A DNA stretch of 64,000 nucleotides from positions 93,448,501 to 93,512,500 of the forward strand of contig NC_091253.1 in the NCBI RefSeq assembly GCF_042477335.2, written 5' to 3'. This document shows positions 55,377 to 64,000 of the stretch, piece by piece. Origin of the DNA: Ovis canadensis (Eukaryota > Chordata > Mammalia > Artiodactyla > Bovidae). Position 1 is the stretch's first letter. Every line of letters begins with the position of its first letter. Position numbers and translations under genes: made by a program. The notes below the pieces were generated by a model. That model did no database searches. It saw only the letters and a list, made by a program, of their open reading frames with translations, and was not told where the DNA came from.

Positions 55377-55794
55377 GCGTCCTCTGCGGGCGAACGGTTT
55401 GTGGCGCCGGGCCTCTGCCTCTCCTGAGGCGCCTCTGTCCCCGCACTCTGGGCCGGGAGCACAGCCGGTCACCCGGTAACGAGGAGGGAGATGAACCGAA
55501 CGCCGGTGGGGCGGGTTTCGGGTGAGTCGTAGAACCTAAGCTCAGCTTGTCCACGTCTCCGTGTGGAGGCCGAAAGTCCGAAAAGTGTAGGCTCTTGCAA
55601 GGAGCAGCGCTTTCCGCCCTGTTCATTTTTTCAGCAGATGTTTACTGAACTTCTTTTGTGGAAAAGAGAATGTTCCACCCTGGGAATAATAATCAATACA
55701 AAGATAAGAATCCGCCCCTCACACCCCGCCTGCCCTAAAGGGCCTTAAGAGTTTAGTGAAGAGACAGACAGACCTTAGCGATATACCCCGAGAT

Positions 55795-56166
55795 TACAAA
55801 CTGTGGTGTTGGAGAAGACTTGAGAGTCACTTAAACTGCGAGGAGATTCAATCGGTCCATCCTAAAGGAAATCCGTCCTCAATATTCATTGGAAGGACTG
55901 ATGCTGAAGCTGATGCTGAAAATCCAGTACTCTGGCCACCTGATGCGAAGAACTGGCTCACTGGGAAAGACCCCTGATGCTGGGAAAGATTGAAGGCGGG
56001 AAGAGAAGGGGAGGACAGAGGGTGGGTGAGATGGTTGGATGGCATCACCGACTAGATGGACATGAGTTTGAGCAAGCTCAAACTTGGTGATGGACAGGGA
56101 AGCCGTGCTGCAGTCCATGGGGTCACAAAGAGTCGGACACAGCTGAATGACGGAACTGAACTGAAC
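55795..56166 (+). repeat. BovB LINE 3' fragment
   Basis: From 'ttacaaactgtggtgttggag' to 'gacggaactgaactgaac'. A 9-bp duplication 'gctgaagctgatgctgaa' is inside. Confidence 0.9.
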
Positions 56167-57482
56167 AAACAAAACCCCATGTCCTTGGCCTTCGCTTGTG
56201 CTCCTCTTCCAAGTAAACACCAGGAGACTAAATCTCGGCTTTCTGTCTTTCAAGAACTCTCCTGTGACAACTTGGACAGGTCCGTCTTGTAGGCAGCGTT
56301 AGAGCCCCTTCCAGGGCGGTATATTCCGTTGATTTTGTACTGTCTCCCAGTTTAGAGCTCTTGGACGCAGAAGAAAGGTAATCTTGGTCTTGTAATCCTC
56401 AGCAATGTGTTCTGATAAAAGTTCGTTTTGGACAGAGGGATGTCCTCAGTCTTTTGTTACCTTTCTTACAGAACTTGTCTTCTCTCCTGTTATGAAGTAT
56501 GCCTCTCTTCTGCCCCTGCATTCATTCAGCAAGTTGTCCATTGAATACCTGATGTGTTTCAGATATTATGCCGGCTCTGAGCATGGCATGGTAACTGAAA
56601 ACCAGAATAACAGAGCCCACAGTCTCCTCCAAGGGACAGACTAATCAAACAAACAGATACATGTATGTAAGATTGCAACTAAGATTGCACCATAACATTG
56701 CAACATGTAAGACTGCAACTGTTGTATCACTCTTTGCTATGTAGCAACTCACTACAAAACCTAGTGGCTTACAGCAGTACTCTGGCTAACTCAGAATACT
56801 GTGAGTAGGTTGGGTGGTTCTATTTTTGAGTGCTCAGCTGGGCTCTTTCATACCTTTCTGGTCAGCTGGTGGGTCTGCTGGTGGTTGGATGATCTAGGAT
56901 GGTCTCATGCCCAAGTGTTCTGATGGGAAGGCTGTTAGTAGGGGCGATAGAGACAGTGTGTTAGGGGCCACTTTTGCAATGTGACACAAGAACTAAGAAA
57001 AAGTACAGGACACCAAGTGAGCATATACTGAATATATGAAGTTTGTTTTGAACTATTGGGGAAAAGGACTACATTGCTAAAATGACACTTAAGCTGAGAT
57101 CCAAAGTTTGGAAAGGGGGTAACTGGGTGAAGAGAGAGAGAAAGACAGTCCAGAGAGAGGATATAGGCAAATACCCACCCTACACCCTTTCCCACTTCTC
57201 ATTTCAACCTCAACTTCCATGTTTCAGAAAATGGTACCACCCTCCAGCTGACTGTTCAAGTAAAAAACCTAGCAGTCATCCTTTCTTTTCCTTACTGGCA
57301 GTTCTCATCTGTTCTACCTCCAAAACGTATCCTGAACCACTCCTTCTTCATTTCTACATCACCATCAGCCAAGTTCCTGTCATCGTCCACCTTTATTGCA
57401 AACCATCCCCACTGATTTCTCTGTCACACACGGCAATGCAAAATAAAAAGTGTGGGTCGGATCGTGCCAACCTTTCAAAGCC
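56167..57482. other. intergenic stretch upstream of CIBAR1
   Basis: No gene seen. 56735-56900 ('acctagtggcttacagcag ... gggctctttcatacc') looks like an old DNA-transposon (hAT-like) relic whose name I cannot fix. Confidence 0.45.
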
Positions 57483-57824
57483 TATACTGGATGGGTCCGA
57501 ATGTTTGTGTCTCCCCAAAATTCATTTGTTGAGACCCTACCCTCTAAGGTGATGATATAAGGATGTAGGGTCTTTGGAAGGTGCTTAGGTCATGAGGGCA
57601 GAGGCCTCATGAATGGGGTTAGTGCTCTGACAAAAGAGACTCTGAAGAGCTTCCCTGTCTCCTTCTGTACACTGAGAAGACAGCATCCATGAGGGAGAGG
57701 CTCTTAGAAGGCACTGACTAGGCCAGTGCTTGGATTTCATAGCCTCCAGAACTTAAATTTATGTTTTTTTATATGCTACCCAGTTTGTGGCATTTTTGCT
57801 ATAGCAGCTCAGTGGACTAAGACT
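57483..57824 (+). repeat. MST-type MaLR LTR (ERVL-MaLR)
   Basis: 'gaatgtttgtgtctccccaaaattcat', 'gtgcttaggtcatgagggcagag', 'catgaatggggttagtgctctg' and the end 'cagctcagtggactaagac' follow the MST consensus order. Confidence 0.85.
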
Positions 57825-57959
57825 CACTCCCAGTATGCTTAAAATAAAATTTTGAATTCTTACTGTGGCTATGAAAGCTGTATCTTGCTCTTACTTACTC
57901 ATCTCCCTCCTCTCACCACCCCACTATACTATCTCTAGCATATATCAAACTCATTTCAG

Positions 57960-58290
57960 AGTCAGTCTTGTTTTTGTTTTCTTTGCCTAGAACACTCCTT
58001 TATTATATCTCCATATGACTAGCCCTTTTCATCATATAAAATTCTACTTAAAAGGCACCTACACAGTGAGACTTTCTCTGGTCACCTACTTATTTCCATA
58101 TCCTCCTTTTTTGTTTGTTTCCTTTGAGGTGTGTGCTACTCTCTGAAGTTAACCTATTTGTATGTTATTTGCCATGGCTAGAATATATTCTCCATGAAAC
58201 CAAGCACTTTGCTATCATGTTTATATTATGTTCCCTATGCTACCACAGCCTTTGGCTCAAGGTAGGAACTCAATAATTAGTTGAGCTTGT
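57960..58290 (+). repeat. L2 LINE 3' relic
   Basis: 'tttgcctagaacactcctttat', 'cagtgagactttctctggtcacc' and 'ggtaggaactcaataattagttga' follow the L2 3' end order. Confidence 0.7.
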
Positions 58291-58465
58291 TAATGAATAA
58301 AGGGGTGATTGACACCCCCATGACAGAGGAAGCATGATGCATGTGAGGATGTGGGAGAAAACTAGTGAGGCTAGAGCAGAGGAAGTGGGTGATGTGCCTT
58401 ATGGTGGGAGAATAGGTATGACCAGCTCTTGTAGGGCATTTGGCCATGTAAGGAGGTTGGTCCTT

Positions 58466-58920
58466 GTATTAGGGTTCTCCAAAGAAAACCATATATATGG
58501 CTCTATTATAAAGAATTGGGTCATATGATTATGGAGACCAAGTCCCAAGATACATAATAAGCTGGAGACCCAGGAGAGCTGATGGCATGAATTCCAGTAT
58601 GAATGCTGTCAGGCTCAAGACCTGAGAAGAGCCAGTTTTCTGGCTGGGTCTGAATACTGGGGGAAAAACCCTAAATCTCAGCCCATACAGTCAGGCAGGA
58701 GGCATTCCCTCTTCCTCAGCATTTTTGTTCTAGTCAGGTCTTTGATTGGTTGGATGAGACCCACTCATGTTAGGGAAGGCAATCCATTTTACTCAGTCTA
58801 CCAATTCAAATGTTAAGCCTGTCCAGGAACACCCCTAGAAACTCACCCAGCATAATGTTTGGCCAAATGTGTGGGCATCCTGTAGTTTAGTCGTAGTGAC
58901 ACAGATTGATCATCATAGTC
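58466..58920 (+). repeat. mammalian LTR-type interspersed repeat
   Basis: 'tattagggttctccaaagaaa', 'aattgggtcatatgattatgg', 'gctggagacccaggagagc' and 'tttactcagtctaccaattcaaatg' match a well-known eutherian ERVL/MaLR-like LTR. I do not commit to a subfamily. Confidence 0.65.
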
Positions 58921-60000
58921 TTTATCTTGGTATCTGTGCGAAGATATTGATGGCAGCAGGGACTATCTTATTCATCATGTAACTCAAATCTTTTGGCAGA
59001 TGCCACATACATAGTATAGTAATTGTTGGACAAATATATACTGAACTGTACTTTCTCAGTCTCTACCCAACATATGTGTTCTAGGAACTCTTCCCCTGAG
59101 ATCTGGACTCTTTGATCTTACTCTTCTGTCAACAGACATTTCAAGATGTGCATCAGCACAATTGTGAGCACAAGTCTTTCACTGTTTGGAGGCATTTTCT
59201 TTCTTATAGGCTGTATTTTATCTGGACACATTTCATAGAAGAGGAGCTGGGGACCTGGGGAGGCCAAGTGCCATGGCCAAAGTCACATGATAAGATAGTA
59301 GGGAAGTTGGAATTAAATCCTTTGTCTTCCCTTTCTTTCTACTGTACCAGGACCCACTCCTCTCATTATGCTTTTTTTTTTTTCTTTTTTGGCAAAGTTG
59401 CTAAACAAACATAAACATAAATTACTAAATAGTCAATGAATGTCTTTTCTTGTTTGGAATAAGCAGAGTGTGGATCCATCATTGGGTATAGCATTCCAAA
59501 ATCTCTCAGTATTATTGTTCTAGGTTACAAGCAGTATAACCTGACTTCTCATAAACTACTATGCAATATTTGTATATTTATTGTGAAAATAGCACAATCT
59601 TATTTTGTGTAAAGTTGAATGAATTCCAATGAGGGATGGCTTAAGAAAGGTCCAGTGAAGGCAAAGAGTTACATTAACTCCATTTACTCATTTATTCAGA
59701 TCTACATACTGAGAACTCACCATGTACCAGATGCTATATTTACCAATCTTTAACCTAAGTTCTCTGAATAATGTGGAAAGGGAAAGCTATGCACATAACT
59801 GGATCATTAAATTTTTTCTCTGTTCTCATTTCTTTGGAACTTTAGAGGTGATGATGCTTGAATTAGATAATTTTATTTAAATTATGTGATTACTTTGTTA
59901 TTCTCTTCCACTAAGCTTTTGCCCCATTTTAGAAATGAAGAAAGATGTTGAGTGACCAACCATGATATATTTATTTGCTAGTGTTTATGCCTAAATAAAT
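58921..60000. other. intergenic stretch, nothing recognised
   Basis: Contains a possible MIR-like piece around 59250-59310 ('gccaagtgccatggccaaagtca') and a T run at 59372-59384. No gene is seen. Confidence 0.45.
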
Positions 60001-60208
60001 GGGCTTCCCTGTAGCTCAGACAGCAAAGAATCTGCCTGCAACTCGGGAGACGTGAGTTTGATCCCTGAATCAGGAAGATCCCCTGGAGAGGGAAATAGCA
60101 ACCCACTCCAGTAATCTTGTCTGGAGAATCCCACGGACAGAGGAACCTGGTGGACAGAAGAACCAGTCTGTGGGGCTGCAAAAAGTCAGACACAACTGAG
60201 CGACTAAG
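60001..60208 (+). repeat. Bov-tA SINE
   Basis: 'gggcttccctgtagctcaga' to 'cacaactgagcgactaagc'. Confidence 0.93.
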
Positions 60209-60359
60209 CAATATAACTTCAAATGCAGCTGTCCCATATTAAGAAGCTTAAGCAAATTGTTTTAATGATGATGCAGAGAGATAAAATCTCTCTCCAGTAA
60301 AATTTTAGGGTTTTTTTTGTGTGTGTGTGATTATTTTGCTTTAAAGATTCAGTACTTAT

Positions 60360-60573
60360 GCTTCCCAGGTGGCTCAGTGGTAAAGAACCTGTCTGCCCAT
60401 GCAAGGAGACATAGGAGATGTGGGTTCAGTCTGTGGGTGGGGAGGATCTCCTGGAGGTAAAGATGGCAACCTGCTCTAGTATTCTTGCCTGGAGAATCCC
60501 ATGGACAGAGGAGCTTGGAAGGCCACAATCCGTGGTGTCGCAGAGTTGGACACACTGAGGGATTAGACACACT
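60360..60573 (+). repeat. Bov-tA SINE
   Basis: 'gcttcccaggtggctcagtgg' to 'gacacactgagggatta'. More diverged than its neighbour at 60001. Confidence 0.9.
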
Positions 60574-60869
60574 CACACTTGAGGGGTATAGGGACTCTCT
60601 TTAGTGGTGAACTGAGTACTTAAAATTATTTGGTCATGCAGTAGAAGCCCAGAGTACAGAATGAAACTACCCCAGAATCCTACCTCATTTAACACCAGTT
60701 TTTAAATAGTAATCACCTATAACTGATTTTCTTCTTAGCAATTAAGGGGAAAATATTATTAAATGATAAAGCACACAGACTTTAATGGACTCTGAGTTCT
60801 CATACCTGGAATTAAATTCTGACTCCATCATTTTCTCAAGAATTGACTCACAATCACTTAGCATGCAGG

Positions 60870-60940
60870 ATGTGCTAAGTTGCTTCAGTCTAGTTCGACT
60901 CTTTTTGACCCTGTGGAGCCCACGAGGATCCTCTGTCCAG
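60870..60940 (-). repeat. Bov-tA SINE fragment in a MIR relic
   Basis: Short minus-strand Bov-A piece ('gtgctaagttgcttcagtctag ... cctctgtcc'). MIR-like sequence is on both sides (about 60785-60865 and 61145-61260). Confidence 0.75.
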
Positions 60941-61352
60941 ACGGTATATTAAAACACAACCTTCTAAACCCTACCCCAGAGTTTCTGATTCAGGAGGTCT
61001 GGAGTGACAGCCAAGAATATGCATTCATAACAAATTCTCAGGTGTTACTGATGCTGCTGGTACAGGAACCCCACTTTGAGAAGAGCTGTGCTTGACTTCT
61101 AGAGTGTGAATCTAAGCCTTGTATTAAATAAGGTTAATACTAACCTTATATTAAATATCTCTCAAGGTTTAGCCATAGGGCTATTGTGAGGATTAAATGG
61201 AACAGTAGATGCATGGTAAGTGCTGACATAGTAAGTGCTCCACAGAAGTTAGCTCTTAGCAATATGTCAGTGTTTTCCAATGTAAAAAATTAAAAAAATG
61301 AGGTGGAATTAAAAAAATATATTGTTGTTGAGCTATTATTGTTAGCTAAGTT

Positions 61353-61633
61353 CAGTTCAGTCTCTCAGTCCTGTCTGACTCTTTGCAGCTCCATGGACTG
61401 CAGCATGCCAGGCCTCCCTGTCCATCACCAGCCCCCAGAGCTTGTTGAAACTCACGTCCATCGAGTCGGTGATGCCATCCAACCATCTCATCCTCTGTCG
61501 TCCCCTTCTCTTCCTGCCTTCAATCGTTTCCAGAATCAGGGTCTTTTCCAGTGAGTCAGTTCTTCACATCAGATGGCCAAACCAGGGTCTCCTGCATTGC
61601 AGGCAGATTCTTTACCAACTGAGCTATCAGGGA
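61353..61633 (-). repeat. chimeric retroelement: Bov-tA head joined to BovB 3' end
   Basis: Read on the minus strand it starts with the tRNA head of Bov-tA (about 55 nt, up to 'ggagaccctgg'). It then switches directly to the last 230 nt of BovB and its tail. One target-site duplication, AGCTAAGTT, encloses the whole unit (61344-61352 and 61634-61642), so it inserted as a single molecule. Confidence 0.8.
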
Positions 61634-61642
61634 AGCTAAGTT

Positions 61643-62653
61643 ACATCAGTAATTTTACTTAAGTGTGCTTGACAGTGTACTATGCAGTATTAATATATCT
61701 ATAGCACTGTTAATGTAGACTAATCTTTATTCATATTGCTCTGAAAAAATTGGTACAAAACAAAAACCGCACGGTGAAGGGGCTATGTCAAAGGGACATA
61801 GGGGCCGACTGAAAGAGATTCCAATGGCCAAAGCTGGGATAATTTCAGCAATAAAATGATTACAATTCATGTTAAAAAGTAAATATCCCCAAGCTCATGC
61901 TGAGATAAATAAATGCTTGGAGGAAGGAAGGAATAAATAAATGGAGAAGAGACAAATCTCCCATGCTGAGGATTTCAAATATTTTTTTGTAGATATTCTG
62001 CCCTCAAAGATGTGGAGGATAGCTACCTACGTTTTAAGTGTAAGGAGCACATGGTGACTTTCTTCCAAAGAGGGAAAAAGGGGTAACTTTACAGAGGAGA
62101 AACACGATGAACACCGTCTCAGCCCGGTGATTAAGGTTGATATCGACAGTGGTAAGTCACATTATTGGTACGTGTTCTTTATGTGGTGTACCTTACCCTG
62201 TGGGCTTCCTCCTCAAAACCTGTAACCCCAGTGTAATCATGAGAAACCCATCGGATAAATCCCAGTTCAGGGACACTTTGCAACATATGTGACCAGTGTT
62301 CCTAAAACTTGTCAAGGTCACCCAAAATAAGGAAAGTCTGAGAAACTGGCACAGCCCAGAGGACCTTAAGGAGACATGACAACTAAATGTAATGTGGTCT
62401 AGTGGATAGGGTGGGTCCTAGAACAGGGAATGGATGTTAGGTAAAAACCAAGGAAATATGAATAAGGCATGGAAAAAAGTAAAGCAAAACTCTGACTTTT
62501 AGGGAAAAAAAAAAGGTATGTATTTGTTATTGGAAGTGCCATCCAAACCTTAGAAGCATAGTAAAGAAAATAAATGCCAATGCTGTATGATAAAATGTTA
62601 TGTTAATTTTAGGTGAACATTTTTCTAGATTGATCTGTCTATAGAGGTAGAGC
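61643..62653. other. intergenic stretch, nothing recognised
   Basis: About 1 kb with short A runs and no identifiable repeat family or gene. Confidence 0.45.
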
Positions 62654-62722
62654 ATATATATGTTTATATACACACACACATATGTACACTCAGACACACA
62701 CACACACATACATACACACAAA
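62654..62722. repeat. (TA)/(CA) microsatellite
   Basis: Interrupted CA repeats with TA blocks ('acacacacacacatacatacacac'). Confidence 0.95.
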
Positions 62723-62871
62723 TATAGTAGGCATGCAGACAAGCAATCTTACAAAAGCAGGATCTTTGTATGTGTTTTAAAATTTTATTTTAGGCACAAT
62801 TTGATTCTTTTACATTATGAAGTATATCAAACATACATAAAATAATTAAACTGACCCCTTCTGCATATTTA

Positions 62872-63168
62872 GGGCTTCCCTGGTAGCTCAGTTGGTAAAG
62901 AATCTGCCTGTAATGCAGGAGACCCTGGTTTGATTCCTGGGTCAGGAAGATCCCCTGGAGAAGGGAAAGGCTGCCCACTCTAGTGTTCTTGGCTTTCCCT
63001 GGTGGCTCAGATGGTAAAGAATCCACCTGCAATGTGGGAGACTTGGGTTCGATCCCTGGAGGAGGGCGTGACAACCCATTTCAGTATTCTTGCCTGGAAA
63101 ATCCCATGGACAGAGAAGCCTGTCTGGCCATGGGGTCATAAAGAGCCGGACACGACTGAAGCAACTTA
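62872..63168 (+). repeat. Bov-tA SINEs, tandem head
   Basis: A Bov-tA cut after 'ctctagtgttctt' (62992) is followed immediately by a second, complete one that begins 'ggctttccctggtggctcag'. Same orientation, no spacer. Confidence 0.9.
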
Positions 63169-63174
63169 GCATGC

Positions 63175-63838
63175 GGATTTGTACAACTATTACCACAATC
63201 AATTTTAGAACATTTTTATCATCCCCCAAAGAAGTTTCACACACATTAGCTTTCACTCTCTATTTCTCCTCAATCCTCTCAGTCCCAGGCAACCAACAAT
63301 CTACTTTCAGGCTCTATAGATTTACTTCTTTGGAACATGCCACATAAATGAAATCATACAGTATGTTGTCTTGTGACTGACCTTTTTCACTTAGGATACT
63401 GTTTTCAAGTATCATCTTATGATATATATTAGATATATATAAGATATGTATCATCTTATGTATTAGAACTTTTTTTTTTTACTGCTGATTAATATTCCAT
63501 CCTATGGATATACCAACTTGAATTATCCCTTCATTTGTTATAGACGTTGGTTATTTTCACTTTTTGGCTATTACAAATAATGCTGCTATGAATGCTTGTA
63601 TACAAGTTTTTGTGTGGGCTCATGTTTCCATTTCTCTTGGGTATATACCTAGGAGTGGAATTACTGGATCATTTGATAGTACTGTGTTTAACATTTTAGG
63701 GAATTTCCAAGCAGTTTTGAAAAATGGCTGCACCATTTTATTGATACATTCTCACTAGCAGTGTGTGAGAGTTCCAGTTTCTCTACATCCTCACCAACAC
63801 TTGTTATTATCTGACTTTATTGATTTTAGCTTGTTCTA
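63175..63838 (-). repeat. LINE1 3' relic
   Basis: Minus-strand LINE1 3' end: on + 'gattaatattccatcctatgg', 'gggtatatacctaggagtgg', 'tctctacatcctcaccaacact'. Not coding. Confidence 0.85.
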
Positions 63839-63841
63839 GTG

Positions 63842-64000
63842 CTTTCACTTTTCACTTTCATGCATTGGAGAAGGAAATGGCAGCCACTACAGTGCTCTTG
63901 CTTGGAGAATCCCAGGGATGGAGGAGCCTGATGGGTTTCCGTTTATGGGGTCGCACAGAGTTGGACATGACTGAAGTGACTTAGCAGCAGTAGCAGCAGT
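63842..64000 (+). repeat. Bov-A2 SINE (second monomer), runs to the window edge
   Basis: Linker 'cactttcatgcattggag' plus one monomer and the AGCAGCAGT tail. The first monomer is absent on the left. Confidence 0.9.

Larger units (their letters stand above)
54640..55530 (-). promoter_or_regulatory. CIBAR1: CpG-island promoter of CIBAR1
   Basis: Very GC- and CpG-rich block covering exon 1, intron 1 and the upstream region. There is no TATA box. An E-box CACGTG (54641-54646) followed by TGACGCC lies in intron 1, and CGGAAG (ETS-type) cores occur at 55212-55217 and 55313-55318, with further GGAAG motifs nearby. Long ORFs of 188-242 codons here on both strands are produced by the lack of AT-rich stops and are not genes. 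Confidence 0.88.

Noticed and set aside
54644-55626. Several ORFs of 100-242 codons on both strands in the CIBAR1 CpG island
   Set aside because: They are Arg/Pro/Ala-rich, overlap each other and follow from GC content. CIBAR1 exon 1 in the same place has clear splice and homology support.

Overview
This is a piece of a ruminant (bovid) nuclear genome. The evidence is the density of ruminant-specific repeats: BovB (RTE-type LINE) fragments, Bov-tA and Bov-A2 SINEs, a CHR-type tRNA SINE, and relics of LINE1, MIR, L2, MER5A, MaLR and endogenous retrovirus LTRs. Two protein-coding genes are present and both are clearly recognisable. The species within the bovids cannot be told from the window alone. 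None of this is bacterial or plasmid sequence, and I see no CRISPR array, operon, tRNA gene or rRNA gene.

Layout. Positions 1-17.7 kb are intergenic and almost wholly built of nested repeats: a BovB copy split by an opposite-strand BovB, several further BovB pieces, class I ERV LTR and leader relics, and a pair of ERV-derived blocks facing each other (about 5.99-14.46 kb and 15.25-17.1 kb). A CpG island at 17.73-18.43 kb is the promoter of RBM12B (+ strand). RBM12B has a non-coding first exon (boundary uncertain), a 45-bp non-coding exon at 21591-21635, and one coding exon with the whole 984-codon reading frame at 22216-25170. About 5 kb of repeat-spotted intergenic DNA follows.

CIBAR1 (FAM92A) then occupies 30.5-55.05 kb on the minus strand, so the two genes converge tail to tail. 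I reconstructed eight coding exons with consensus splice sites, all joining in frame, for 286 codons. A candidate 6-nt microexon at 46347-46352 would add the two residues (Ser-Gln) that I recall at this place in the human and mouse proteins. The CIBAR1 CpG island lies at 54.64-55.53 kb and carries an imperfect 101-bp tandem duplication. From 55.5 kb to the end is intergenic DNA with old LTRs, L2, LINE1 and young SINEs, including a BovB/Bov-tA chimera with its own target-site duplication.

The two genes have separate jobs. RBM12B is a multi-RRM RNA-binding protein with a long Arg/Pro/Glu repeat. CIBAR1 is a BAR-domain protein of the ciliary base that works with CBY1. Their adjacency is the known vertebrate gene order and need not mean a functional link. 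I found no new multi-gene system. The most useful observations are the candidate CIBAR1 microexon, the shortened CIBAR1 C-terminus with the old codons still visible, the in-frame minisatellite of RBM12B, and several unusual repeat arrangements.
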